Under the pieces are notes generated by a model. The model did no database searches, was not told the DNA's origin, and saw only the letters and a list, made by a program, of their open reading frames with translations. 35,386 nt of DNA from Candidatus Methanoperedens sp. (lineage in GTDB: Archaea > Halobacteriota > Methanosarcinia > Methanosarcinales > Methanoperedenaceae), in contig VEPN01000033.1 of assembly GCA_012026835.1 (NCBI GenBank), positions 1 to 35,386 of the forward strand, read 5' to 3'. The position numbers and the translations under genes are program-made. Below, in pieces: positions 1-7,616 of this stretch. Each line of letters begins with the position of its first letter. Within the stretch, counting starts at the first letter, position 1.

Positions 1-289
1 AAGCTTTTAATGCCTCATCGTATTTATTAAGCAAACCAAGCGCAGTACCCTTGCCAACCCAAGCATCGGCATTCTTTGGATTTAACTCGATGGCTCTATC
101 ATAAGCTTTTAATGACTTTTCGTGTTTATTAAGCAAACCAAGCGCATTACCCTTGCCAACCCATGCATCGGCATACTTTGGATTTAACTTGATGGCTTTT
201 TCATAAGCTTTTAATGACTCTTCATATCTTTTAAGATTACAAAGGTCAACACCTTCGCGATAACAAGCACCGACGTCCTCTGGAATCAT
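1..289 (-). CDS. TPR-repeat protein, 3' end cut by window edge
   Basis: A minus-strand frame open from position 289 to the window edge encodes at least 96 residues made of 34-residue tetratricopeptide repeats. Repeated blocks such as NPKYADAWVGKGNALGLLNK and NPKNADAWVGKGTALGLLNK carry the TPR pattern of W, G, Y/A and P at fixed spacing. TPR arrays are protein-protein interaction scaffolds; the partner is unknown. The ATG at 289 was chosen because AGGAG lies 5 bases upstream. The same frame stays open further upstream (about 28 codons with plausible residues) to an in-frame TGA at 374-376, preceded by a 13-codon ATG frame starting at 415. An older, longer N terminus may therefore have been lost. 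The C terminus lies outside the window. Confidence 0.85.
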   Translation of the reverse strand, partial: MIPEDVGACYREGVDLCNLKRYEESLKAYEKAIKLNPKYADAWVGKGNALGLLNKHEKSLKAYDRAIELNPKNADAWVGKGTALGLLNKYDEALKA

Positions 290-558
290 AAGAACTCCTA
301 ATTCCTTTTTAAGCCCAACCAGTTTTTCTTTACCGGTTTGTTCAAGCTTTAAAGATAAGCATAATATATAAAATCATTTCTTCGAATTCGAGTTATCTTC
401 CTTCTTTTGTACCATATTTTCACTCAATTTTTATTACTTCTTATCTATAGTATTTTGCAAAGGTCATAAACTGTCTAATGAATCTTGAAAAATAGATACA
501 TAGAGCCACATCAGTGCACTATTTTTAGCGACACGATTATTACTCAGGAGAAACGCCA

Positions 559-801
559 ATGAATTCACATAAACTCTATTGTTTTGTCGCTATACTCCGT
601 ATTAAGATTAATATACTCCGTATTAAGATTAAGATAATATATTGCACATTGACAAAACTACCACCACTAATTGAAACAATCTCCATATTTCAAAAAAGTC
701 AACCTTATCTTCTCCGGCGAATGCTTAAAAAAATTGTATATAGAGGCCTGGCCTATGCCCCGGCTTCACCATATACGTCCGATCTCAACTCGCAGTTATG
801 A
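559..801 (+). CDS. doubtful 80-codon ORF with tandem 7-codon duplication
   Basis: The ATG at 559 follows AGGAG with 8-base spacing, which is the main reason to list it. The N-terminal third is hydrophobic and basic and contains ILRIKI twice, from a perfect 21-bp tandem duplication. The rest has no recognisable domain and runs into the 3' flank of the flavodoxin gene on the other strand. I do not recognise a family. It may be a decayed gene or a chance frame. Confidence 0.25.
   Translation: MNSHKLYCFVAILRIKINILRIKIKIIYCTLTKLPPLIETISIFQKSQPYLLRRMLKKIVYRGLAYAPASPYTSDLNSQL
591..632 (+). repeat. perfect 21-bp tandem duplication
   Basis: Two exact copies of a 21-bp unit lie head to tail at 591-611 and 612-632 (unit begins TATACTCCGT). 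The length is a multiple of three, so the open frame that spans it keeps its phase. It looks like a recent slippage event. Confidence 0.9.
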
Positions 802-808
802 CTTCGTT

Positions 809-1309
809 TCAGTGTCCTCCCTCACCCATTTTGACTTCCACGCCTTCAACTTTTCCTGTCTTGATATGTTTTTCAGCGGTCTTTTTCAGTTTATTAGCGA
901 TATCTTTTCCAAGCCTTTTACATTCTTCAAGATCTTTTTCGGCAGGCTGGTACTGGATACGTAATACCGGGTCTATTACATCCATGCCAAGCCCACGCAT
1001 TTTTTCAGCGATCATTACAGGCGCTTCGCCGCTCCATCCGTAAGAGCCGAAAGCTGCCCCGACTTTGCCTGATACATTTGCTTTTTCAAGGCTCTCAAGG
1101 AATTTTTCCATAGGAGGCAGCATTTTATAATAGAACGTCGAAGAGCCGATCGCAACGGCGTCAGCAGCTTTTATGTCCTCTATTCTTACTTCATGGAAAT
1201 TCACGGCTTTAGCGTCGGCGTTTCTTGATATTGCACCTTCTACAATGGCATCTGCCATCGCTTTCGTATTACCCGATGTACTGAGATATACAATAACTAC
1301 TTTTGGCAT
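809..1309 (-). CDS. flavodoxin-family protein
   Basis: A 166-residue single-domain flavodoxin that carries FMN and passes electrons in the cytoplasm. The N-terminal phosphate-binding loop is STSGNTKAMA (residues 10-19) after strand VVIVYL. The later AAFGSYGWSGEA segment closely resembles the flavin-binding region of the flavodoxin domain of FprA-type flavodiiron proteins, but the metallo-beta-lactamase half is absent. GGGAG lies 8 bases before the ATG. It is transcribed away from the flavoprotein gene at 1442 and shares a 130-bp promoter region with it. The redox partner is unknown. Confidence 0.88.
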   Translation of the reverse strand: MPKVVIVYLSTSGNTKAMADAIVEGAISRNADAKAVNFHEVRIEDIKAADAVAIGSSTFYYKMLPPMEKFLESLEKANVSGKVGAAFGSYGWSGEAPVMIAEKMRGLGMDVIDPVLRIQYQPAEKDLEECKRLGKDIANKLKKTAEKHIKTGKVEGVEVKMGEGGH

Positions 1310-1363
1310 ATTTTTCTCTCCCTTATTGAGTGTGTGGTGTTATTGCACCCACTCACATTAATG

Positions 1364-1372
1364 TTATATGTT
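1364..1372 (+). promoter_or_regulatory. TATA-like box upstream of the BaiN-type flavoprotein
   Basis: TTATATGTT lies in the divergent intergenic region. Archaeal transcription would begin about 25 bases downstream, near 1393. This argues against the ATG at 1334 and for a start at 1406 or later for the downstream gene. Confidence 0.45.
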
Positions 1373-1441
1373 ATAACGATAAAAGCTTTCGGTCAACAGA
1401 GCCACATGAACAGGCAAATGAAAGCCAACATTCGGGAAAAT

Positions 1442-2617
1442 ATGACCAGAAAAGATGTTATCATCATCGGGGCAGGCGCATCGGGCCTGATGTGCGCGAT
1501 CGAATCGGGGAAAAGAGGTCGCTCTGTCCTTATTCTTGACCATGCTGATAAAACCGGGAAAAAAATCCGGATTTCAGGGGGTGGAAGTTGTAATTTTACA
1601 AATATGAATATGAGCCACAGGAATTTCATCTCAAGTAATCCTCACTTCTGCAAATCCGCCCTTTCCCGTTTTACGCCCCGCGATATTATTGCCCTGCTTG
1701 AAAAACATGGCGTGGATTATGAGGAAAGGGAACAGGGCCAGCTATTCTGCACAAAAGGGGCGCAGGATTTGACCAGAATGCTGGAGAGCGAATGCAACGA
1801 TGCAGGTGTAAATATTATCCTGAATTGCCGGATACTGGACATAAAAAAAAGCGATTTATTTATAGTATCGACAGACCGGGGCATTTTTGAGTCAGAGTCG
1901 CTTGTGATCGCTTCTGGCGGATTATCTTATCCGGGATCAGGGGCTTCAGGCATAGGGCATAGAATTGCAAACCAGTTCGGTCTTAAACTTACGGACATCC
2001 AGCCCGCACTTGTTCCTTTCATTTTTCATCCTGAGGACAGGAAAATATTAAGTGAATTAAGCGGCATCTCGATTGAAGCCGCTGTCAAATGCAACAATAT
2101 GGGATTCCGGGGAAGCATCCTTTTTACTCACAGGGGACTTAGCGGCCCTGCAATACTTCAGATATCCTCATACTGGAAAAGAGGCGATGCCATTGTAATT
2201 GACCTGCTGCCTGGTACTGATATTTACAGTGTTTTCATTGAGAGGCAACTTGGCAAAAGTAAGATCGGTATTCATAACGTGCTTTCCGGTTTTTTACCTC
2301 TGCGCCTGGCAAGAGTCTGGTGCGGTTTGGAAATCCAGTCAAAACCTGTCAATCAATATAATGAAAAGGAACTCAGGGAAATCGCCCAAAAAGTCCATAA
2401 CTGGAATATCATGCCAGAATCTACGGAAGGATTCAAAACTGCTGAGGTCACACTTGGCGGAGTTGATGCGGGCGAGCTCTCCTCCAAGACAATGGAATCA
2501 AGAAGGGTCAAAGGTCTCTATTTTACCGGTGAGGTCATAGATGTAACAGGGCAGCTTGGGGGATATAATTTGCACTGGGCATGGGCTTCAGGTTTTGTGG
2601 CAGGACAGTATGTGTGA
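1442..2617 (+). CDS. NAD(P)/FAD-dependent oxidoreductase, BaiN/HI0933 family
   Basis: A flavoprotein of about 391 residues in the family called aminoacetone oxidase-like or BaiN (HI0933). Visible are the N-terminal FAD-binding Rossmann motif GAGASGLMCAIE, the family signature GKKIRISGGGSCNFTN, the middle block FTHRGLSGPAILQIS, and the C-terminal FTGEVIDVTGQLGGYNLHWA that closes the FAD site. The frame is open from an ATG at 1334, but the extra residues are unlike the family and precede the likely transcription start, so I use the ATG at 1442; 1406 and 1418 are alternatives. The true substrate of archaeal members is not known. Confidence 0.88.
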   Translation: MTRKDVIIIGAGASGLMCAIESGKRGRSVLILDHADKTGKKIRISGGGSCNFTNMNMSHRNFISSNPHFCKSALSRFTPRDIIALLEKHGVDYEEREQGQLFCTKGAQDLTRMLESECNDAGVNIILNCRILDIKKSDLFIVSTDRGIFESESLVIASGGLSYPGSGASGIGHRIANQFGLKLTDIQPALVPFIFHPEDRKILSELSGISIEAAVKCNNMGFRGSILFTHRGLSGPAILQISSYWKRGDAIVIDLLPGTDIYSVFIERQLGKSKIGIHNVLSGFLPLRLARVWCGLEIQSKPVNQYNEKELREIAQKVHNWNIMPESTEGFKTAEVTLGGVDAGELSSKTMESRRVKGLYFTGEVIDVTGQLGGYNLHWAWASGFVAGQYV

Positions 2618-2642
2618 GTTCTTCACCCGTTTTTTCCATGAC
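2617..2642 (-). repeat. 26-bp exact copy of an acyl-CoA dehydrogenase segment
   Basis: The 26 bases from the stop codon of the flavoprotein gene onward are identical to 8859-8884, inside the acyl-CoA dehydrogenase. Read on the minus strand both give VMEKTGEEL in frame. The flanks on either side do not match convincingly. It is probably a scar of recombination or a fragment of a lost acyl-CoA dehydrogenase copy next to the thiolase operon. Confidence 0.7.
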
Positions 2643-2663
2643 AGTTGGATATGATTGGTGGCT

Positions 2664-2680
2664 AAAATTTATATATAATA
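2664..2680 (+). promoter_or_regulatory. TATA-box promoter of the thiolase operon
   Basis: A run AAATTTATATATAATA forms an archaeal BRE/TATA element. Transcription starting about 25 bases downstream (near 2703) gives a leader of about 125 bases before the thiolase start. No other gene lies between. Confidence 0.55.
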
Positions 2681-2828
2681 AATAACACTGATTATTAATA
2701 ACAACGACCTATTCTAATAAAAAGGTCGAGTGTATGCGGGGAGTTATGTGAGGGATTATATTCTATCCTCTCCTTTTATCCTATACCAAAAATAGACGGA
2801 ACAAAGTTGGGAATGGAGGCTTATAGCA

Positions 2829-3995
2829 GTGTCTGAAGAAGCTGTTCTGGTTAGCGGAGTAAGGACTGCTATTGGTAAGTTCGGTCGTGCGTTTAAGGAT
2901 GTCTCTGCTGTTAAACTGGGAGCCACTGTGATAAGAGAGGCTGTAAAGAGGGCGGATATCCAGCTGCAAGACGTGGAGGAAGTTATTATGGGTAACGTAA
3001 TTTCCGCTGGCCTGGGTCAGAATCCTGCCAGGCAGGCTGCGATCTATGCTGGGGTTCCACCTGAAATAGGTTCGTTCACTGTAAATAAAGTATGCGGCTC
3101 AGGACTTAAAGCTGTTATGCTTGCCGCCCAGGCGATAAAAGCAGGCGACTATGAAATAATAGTTGCGGGCGGGATGGAAAATATGAGCGCTGCTCCCCAT
3201 TTGCAGAGAAGCCTTCGTTGGGGAGTCAAGCTCGGGGATGCTTCAATAACAGATGCTCTCGTTTTCGACGGTTTATGGGAAGTATATAACGATTATCACA
3301 TGGGCATTACAGGAGAAAGAATAGCCGAGAAATATGGCATAACCAGAGAAGAGGCAGATGAGTTCGCTCTAAAAAGCCATCAAAGGACCTTGCAGGCAAT
3401 AAATGGCGGAAAATTCAAGGAAGAGATAATAGCGGTTAAGGCCCAGGGTGTGGAAGTCAGGAAGGATGAAGGAGTAAGAGAAGATACAACTTTGGAGAAA
3501 CTTGCAAAACTTCCGCCTGTTTTTAAAAAAGATGGAATCCTGACTGCTGGCAACAGCTCCCAGATAAGCGATGGTGCTTCTGCGCTTGTTGTAATTTCGG
3601 AAAGAAAAGCGGAGGAACTGGGAATGAAACCACTTGCAAGAGTGATTGATTACGCAACCGGGGGAACAAGGCCTGAGGATGTTATGGAAGCCCCTATCCC
3701 GACGGTCAGGAAATTATTGAAAAAGACGGGTTTTACGATAGAGGAAATGGATCTGGTCGAGCATAACGAAGCCTATGCCTCCGCCTCGATTGCAGTAAGC
3801 AGGGAACTTGGTATTGACCCTGAAAAGTTAAATGTCAACGGCGGAGCTATTGCGCTGGGCCACCCGATAGGGTGCAGCGGTGCAAGAATACTTGTAACGT
3901 TACTGTATGCTTTGAAAGACCGGGGACTTAAAAGAGGACTGGCAACACTCTGCCTGGGCGGGGGGAATGACGTGGCAATGATTATTGAGAGGTAA
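2829..3995 (+). CDS. acetyl-CoA C-acyltransferase (thiolase)
   Basis: A complete 388-residue thiolase that condenses or cleaves acyl-CoA and acetyl-CoA. The nucleophile Cys89 lies in KVCGSGLKA, His345 in GGAIALGHPIGCSGAR, and the second catalytic Cys375 in LCLGGG. The usual NEAFA motif reads NEAYA. It starts with GTG, preceded by GGAGG with about 9 bases spacing. It heads an operon with 3-hydroxyacyl-CoA dehydrogenase and crotonase, so it acts in a fatty-acyl or butyryl/acetoacetyl-CoA cycle whose direction cannot be told from sequence. It belongs to the bacterial-type thiolases rather than the HMG-CoA-linked archaeal thiolase/DUF35 pair. Confidence 0.95.
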   Translation: MSEEAVLVSGVRTAIGKFGRAFKDVSAVKLGATVIREAVKRADIQLQDVEEVIMGNVISAGLGQNPARQAAIYAGVPPEIGSFTVNKVCGSGLKAVMLAAQAIKAGDYEIIVAGGMENMSAAPHLQRSLRWGVKLGDASITDALVFDGLWEVYNDYHMGITGERIAEKYGITREEADEFALKSHQRTLQAINGGKFKEEIIAVKAQGVEVRKDEGVREDTTLEKLAKLPPVFKKDGILTAGNSSQISDGASALVVISERKAEELGMKPLARVIDYATGGTRPEDVMEAPIPTVRKLLKKTGFTIEEMDLVEHNEAYASASIAVSRELGIDPEKLNVNGGAIALGHPIGCSGARILVTLLYALKDRGLKRGLATLCLGGGNDVAMIIER

Positions 3996-4011
3996 ACCGG
4001 AAATCATTAAA

Positions 4012-4875
4012 ATGAGACATCGTATGGAAATTAGAAAAATAGGGGTGATAGGTGCAGGAACAATGGAAGGGGGCATAGCACAGATAGCAGCGCAGAGCGG
4101 TTTTGAAGTTATCATGGAAGATGTGAGCGAAGAATATGTGAGAGCAGGGCTTGAAAAAATAAGAGAAAGGCTCGAAAAAAGATTTAGGGAAGGAAAACTT
4201 GAAAACCAAGAGAAAGAGAGAATACTTTCGAATATAAAAATCACAGCAACCCTGGAAGACTGCAAAGATGCTGATATGATAATCGAAGCTGTTGCAGAAA
4301 AGGAAGATACGAAAAAGCAAATTTTCAAAGGACTGGATAATATATGCAGTGAGGATGTTGTTTTTGCAACGAATACCTCTTCCCTGTCCATAACAAGGCT
4401 CGCAAACGTTACAGGAAGACAGGAGCGTTTTGCAGGCATGCATTTCATGAACCCCGCTTTTATAATGAAACTTGTAGAGGTTGTGAGGGGTTTGCGGACA
4501 TCGGATGAGACGATCAGTATTGTAACCGGAATTGCCGGGAAAATGGGAAAGATATCTGTTATTGTCAATGATTCCCCGGGTTTTATTTCAAACCGCGTAC
4601 TCATGCCCATAATAAATGAGGCGATCTACTGCCTGCAGAATGGGGTCGCTTCAAGGGATAGCATAGATAATATCATGAAGCTTGGTGCCAACCATCCGAT
4701 GGGACCCCTTGAACTCGCAGATTTTATCGGCCTTGACATCTGTCTTTCGATACTTGAGGTTCTCCATAACGAGCTGGGAGATAAATACAGGCCCTGTCCG
4801 CTTCTTCGAAAAATGGTGGCAGGTGGAAAGCTCGGGAGAAAAAGCAGAGAAGGATTCTATGAATACACGAAATGA
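4012..4875 (+). CDS. 3-hydroxyacyl-CoA dehydrogenase (3-hydroxybutyryl-CoA dehydrogenase type)
   Basis: About 287 residues, the length of stand-alone Hbd/PaaH enzymes that interconvert 3-hydroxyacyl-CoA and 3-ketoacyl-CoA with NAD(P). The Rossmann loop reads GAGTMEGG where the family has GAGTMGxG, so the third glycine is a glutamate (E19). Catalytic His144 (MHFMNPA) and Glu156 (KLVEVVRG) are present, as are NTSSLSIT, PGFISNR and LGANHPMGPLELADFIGLD. The frame also allows a TTG at 3985 overlapping the thiolase and an ATG at 4024 directly before EIRKIGVIG. Translation is probably coupled to the thiolase gene. Confidence 0.93.
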   Translation: MRHRMEIRKIGVIGAGTMEGGIAQIAAQSGFEVIMEDVSEEYVRAGLEKIRERLEKRFREGKLENQEKERILSNIKITATLEDCKDADMIIEAVAEKEDTKKQIFKGLDNICSEDVVFATNTSSLSITRLANVTGRQERFAGMHFMNPAFIMKLVEVVRGLRTSDETISIVTGIAGKMGKISVIVNDSPGFISNRVLMPIINEAIYCLQNGVASRDSIDNIMKLGANHPMGPLELADFIGLDICLSILEVLHNELGDKYRPCPLLRKMVAGGKLGRKSREGFYEYTK

Positions 4876-5635
4876 ACCCATAAAGATGGAGAAGAAAAAA
4901 GAGATCGGAATTATTACTTTGAACAGGCCCGAAGCTTTGAATATCCTGGATACGGGAATGATACAGGAACTCGGGAATTCCCTGACCCAAATAGGAATCG
5001 ATGAGGAGATAAGGGCTGTAATCGTAACAGGGGAAAAGAATTTTTGTGCGGGGGCAAATATTAAAGAATTGAAAGAGAAACATCCTTCTGAAGCTGAGGT
5101 TTTCTCAAGACTGGGCCATAAAGTGTTAAGCCTTGTGGAAAACATGGAAAAACCGGTGATTGCTGCTGTTAAGGGTTATGCCATGGGCGGGGGATGCGAA
5201 CTGGCTCTTGCGTGTGATATAAGGATCGCAGGAGAGAGTGCAAAATTCGGCCAGCCGGAAGTAAATCTCGGTCTTATTCCCGGTTTTGGGGGAACGCAGA
5301 GGCTTACAAGACTTGTGGGAATCGGGAAAGCAAAGGAAATGATCCTGACAGGGAGGATAATAGATGCAAAAGAGGCCTTCTCAATTGGGCTTGTCAATAA
5401 AATGACAGGAGATGATGAACTGATGGGAAAGGCAGAGGAAATGGCACTTCTTCTTGCAGAGAAAAGCCCGATAGCTATAAAAATGGCCAAAAGTTTGATA
5501 AATAAGAACCAAGAGATAGACAGGGGGCTTGAGATGGAGATAGTTTCATTTTCCGGGTGCTTTGCTTTCCATGACCATGTGGAAGGTATAAATGCTTTTC
5601 TGGAGAAGAGAAAGCCAGGGTTCAAGGGAAAGTGA
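4859..5635 (+). CDS. enoyl-CoA hydratase/crotonase
   Basis: A 258-residue crotonase, the usual length. Both catalytic glutamates are present: Glu114 in GGGCELALACD and Glu134 in FGQPEVNLGLIPGFGG. The oxyanion-hole segment is CAGANIKEL. The ATG at 4859 was chosen because AAGGA lies 5 bases upstream; the gene then overlaps the end of the dehydrogenase by 17 bases. A longer in-frame extension from 4682 is a shadow of the dehydrogenase gene. It is the third gene of the thiolase operon and would hydrate 2-enoyl-CoA. Confidence 0.94.
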   Translation: MNTRNEPIKMEKKKEIGIITLNRPEALNILDTGMIQELGNSLTQIGIDEEIRAVIVTGEKNFCAGANIKELKEKHPSEAEVFSRLGHKVLSLVENMEKPVIAAVKGYAMGGGCELALACDIRIAGESAKFGQPEVNLGLIPGFGGTQRLTRLVGIGKAKEMILTGRIIDAKEAFSIGLVNKMTGDDELMGKAEEMALLLAEKSPIAIKMAKSLINKNQEIDRGLEMEIVSFSGCFAFHDHVEGINAFLEKRKPGFKGK

Positions 5636-5651
5636 TTTATTAAACATAAGT

Positions 5652-5659
5652 TTTATATC
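5652..5659 (+). promoter_or_regulatory. TATA box of the NTF2-like/YceI pair
   Basis: TTTATATC lies 45 bases before the ATG at 5697 and gives a predicted start near 5682. It lies between the crotonase stop and the next gene, so the pair is likely transcribed separately from the fatty-acyl operon. Confidence 0.45.
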
Positions 5660-5696
5660 GAATGCGCTGCCATAAAAATATGGGAGTGTGAAAATC

Positions 5697-6131
5697 ATGG
5701 TACAACAAAATAACCTGCAGCTGATGAAAACGTTAGACGACGCATGGAATTCCCAGGACTGGGAAACGTTTGGCAAACGCCATGCCGAGAATACTGCTGT
5801 GTACTGGCCGGGTCAGCCAGAGCCAACGAGAGGAAGAAAGGCGCATTATGATGAAGCCGTGGAATTTTTTAAGACATTTCCTGACAACCACCTTGTGAAC
5901 AATCCGTATAAGATCCTTTTCGGCCAGGGCGACTACACATGCTCGGTAGCTGAATTTACAGGTACAATGAAAGGGCCCATGAAGGGTCAGGGCGGCAAAA
6001 CGATCCCGCCCACGAACAAAAAATTCCGGGTAGAGTTTTGTACGGTCGCCCACTGGAAGAACGGGGAGATCCTCGAGGAAAGGCTCTTCTACGACCTTGT
6101 GGAATTGATGAAGCAGATCGGTCTCGGTTAA
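5697..6131 (+). CDS. NTF2-like / SnoaL-type ester cyclase family protein
   Basis: A 144-residue small alpha+beta-barrel protein. The pattern LMKTLDDAWNSQDWETFGKRHAENTAVYWPG followed by a paired-helix and beta-rich region ending KNGEILEERLFYDLVELMKQIGL is typical of SnoaL-like polyketide cyclase relatives in the NTF2 superfamily. These have very diverse or unknown functions, and no catalytic assignment is possible here. A GTG at 5688 is an alternative start, but the GGGAG at 5682-5686 fits the ATG at 5697 better. It lies 3 bases before the YceI gene, so the two are probably made together. Confidence 0.8.
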   Translation: MVQQNNLQLMKTLDDAWNSQDWETFGKRHAENTAVYWPGQPEPTRGRKAHYDEAVEFFKTFPDNHLVNNPYKILFGQGDYTCSVAEFTGTMKGPMKGQGGKTIPPTNKKFRVEFCTVAHWKNGEILEERLFYDLVELMKQIGLG

Positions 6132-6134
6132 ACT

Positions 6135-6713
6135 ATGAGCCAGACCAAAAAGGCATCCCAAATATATAATGGAGCACTTTTTCCGATAGCAGGGGACTAT
6201 ATTATAGATCCCCAGCACAGTTTTGCCGGCTTTATTGCCCAACATCTTATGGTTGGACAGGTAAGGGGAAGTTTCCACCCGCTCACAGGAAATATCAGGA
6301 TAGCCGATGATCCGGCACTGTCATCACTTGAGATCAGTATTGACACAGCAAGTATCAACACACACAACGCGACACGAGACGAGGACCTCAGGAGTGAACG
6401 ATTCCTGGATGTTAGGAAGTTTCCAGCAATGACCTATAGCAGCACTGCTGTTACTGCTGAACCCAGAGGGCATTTGACGGTTGAAGGTGAACTGACCATT
6501 CGTGACGTCACACGCCCGGTATCCTTTGACGTGGTTCTTAATGGCATTGCTGATGATCCGTGGGGCAATACGCGAGCTGCTTTCGAAGGGAGTGCAAAGA
6601 TCAGTCGAAGGGATTTTGGTCTAATGACCGATTTGATGCGAGAAACCGGCGGGCTGCTGGTCGGTAAAGACATAGTAATCAACATTGCCGCGGAACTCCT
6701 GCTTAAGAAGTAA
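6135..6713 (+). CDS. YceI family lipocalin-like protein
   Basis: 192 residues with the YceI hallmarks: DPQHSFAGFIAQHLMVGQVRGSF near the start, then a beta-barrel with LSSLEISIDTASINTHNATRDEDLRS, FLDVRKFPAMTYSS, GELTIRDVTRPVSFDV and a final RRDFGL. YceI proteins bind long isoprenoid or amphiphilic ligands and are often exported. This one has no signal peptide, so it is probably cytoplasmic. It starts 3 bases after the stop of the NTF2-like gene. Confidence 0.9.
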   Translation: MSQTKKASQIYNGALFPIAGDYIIDPQHSFAGFIAQHLMVGQVRGSFHPLTGNIRIADDPALSSLEISIDTASINTHNATRDEDLRSERFLDVRKFPAMTYSSTAVTAEPRGHLTVEGELTIRDVTRPVSFDVVLNGIADDPWGNTRAAFEGSAKISRRDFGLMTDLMRETGGLLVGKDIVINIAAELLLKK

Positions 6714-6778
6714 ATAAGCTCCTTCTCTTATTTTTTCTCTCCTATGTTTCAAGACAATATTTTTATATAGGGCATAGT

Positions 6779-6979
6779 TTCAGAGAATTCTTCATCGGCT
6801 TATTTTTCTTTAGTTTAGGAGCATTTCTACTATATTTTGGAGTGCATTCGAGCGATTTATTCAATTTCCTGATGGGCCTGTTATTTGGGGGAATTTTTTG
6901 TTTGGGTGGATTATGCTGGTTACTGATTAATGAATCAATAACCATCAATAAAAATAATCAGAGCGTGGTTGTTGATTAG
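6779..6979 (+). pseudogene. small two-helix membrane protein frame without a start codon
   Basis: A plus-strand frame encodes two hydrophobic helices (FFIGLFFFSLGAFLLYFG and NFLMGLLFGGIFCLGGLCW) and a polar tail ending at TAG 6977-6979. Composition is clearly that of a membrane protein. No ATG, GTG or TTG precedes the first helix. A TATA-like TTTTTATATAG at 6760-6770 lies just upstream. An ATG at 6744 is in a different frame. It is either a decayed gene or one with an unusual start. The family is not recognised. Confidence 0.45.
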
Positions 6980-7015
6980 CAAAATGACAAATAAAGAAAT
7001 ATTAAGGGGTAATGT

Positions 7016-7246
7016 TTATTTGGTTCCAAGCGGGCCAGATTTTGTGGATTGAATAAAAACATCTTTGTGATTTATGAGTGATGCAATAGCGATACGTTGC
7101 TCTGGCGGAACGTACCTTTGATGAATATTATCGAAATGAATCACAGGCAATCGTTTTAAGTGAACAGCTTCAAGCCTCTTGCGAATGAAAAACCCGATGC
7201 TGCGTAGTTCGCAGGGCCGCCCGCCCTCACCGACACCGGGCGCGCC
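7016..7246 (-). pseudogene. unrecognised protein remnant that overlaps repeat copy A
   Basis: A minus-strand frame is open from repeat copy A down to a TAA at 7016-7018. It reads RKRLEAVHLKRLPVIHFDNI, then HQRYVPPEQRIAIASL and DVFIQSTKSGPLG. Composition is protein-like, but no ATG start and no known domain are seen. Its upstream end aligns with the frame running through repeat copy B (shared RLE-V and G-P pattern). It is probably the tail of a degraded gene. Confidence 0.35.
7168..7246 (+). repeat. 79-bp GC-rich direct repeat, copy A
   Basis: It starts CTTCAAGCCT and ends CGGGCGCGCC, as copy B at 7993-8071 does, with a shared GTTCGCAGGG core and near-identical GC-rich 3' half. The copies have diverged by substitutions and single-base gaps. 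They bracket the toxin-antitoxin module. GC content is far above the flanks. Confidence 0.75.
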
Positions 7247-7324
7247 GTCACCACATTGAAATCCTCATCGTTAGATTGCGAACACAAGGCTTGATACGGA
7301 TTAGCTTATCTGGAAGTAAGATAA

Positions 7325-7334
7325 GTTTATATCT
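7325..7334 (+). promoter_or_regulatory. TATA box of the toxin-antitoxin operon
   Basis: GTTTATATCT lies 46 bases before the TTG start at 7371, followed by a second AT-rich TATATACTAAATATATAC stretch in which an AbrB-type antitoxin could bind. The autoregulation is inferred from family behaviour. Confidence 0.45.
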
Positions 7335-7370
7335 ATCCAATATATACTAAATATATACAGGAGATGAACC

Positions 7371-7616
7371 TTGCAGGACATCCATAGACTCCCCATCTAT
7401 TTCAAGAAACACACTGCTCTCCGGCTTTTGCAAAGATTTGAGCTAAGTCTGGATGAAGTAAAGCATTGTATCAAGACAGCAAAAATCATAAAACCAGTCG
7501 AGAAAGATGGGAACATTGGAATTATGCAAAGTAATCTCGGAGACTCAAAAATAAAATTCGTATTCACGATAAGAGAAAAAAAGTTATGGATAATAACAGC
7601 GGAGGAATGCAAATGA
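7371..7616 (+). CDS. DUF4258-domain putative toxin
   Basis: 81 residues starting with TTG, preceded by AGGAG with 7-base spacing; the ATG at 7364 leads only to an 8-codon frame. The pattern YFKKHTALRLLQRFELSLDEVKHCI followed by KIKFVFTIREKKLWIITAE fits DUF4258, a RelE/BrnT-like fold found as the toxin of type II pairs. The stop overlaps the start of the zinc finger-AbrB partner as ATGA, and toxin-first order is common for this pairing. Toxic activity is inferred from family and context. Confidence 0.75.
   Translation: MQDIHRLPIYFKKHTALRLLQRFELSLDEVKHCIKTAKIIKPVEKDGNIGIMQSNLGDSKIKFVFTIREKKLWIITAEECK

Noticed and set aside
3900-4610. 236-codon minus-strand frame over the thiolase/dehydrogenase junction
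   Set aside because: Shadow of two conserved genes; no domain and no ribosome binding site.
4682-4858. N-terminal extension of crotonase
   Set aside because: These codons lie out of frame inside the dehydrogenase gene; the conserved crotonase start and a good ribosome binding site fit ATG 4859.
6763-6948. 61-codon minus-strand ORF rich in Pro, Asn and Lys
   Set aside because: The opposite strand encodes an obvious membrane-protein sequence; this frame is its complement.
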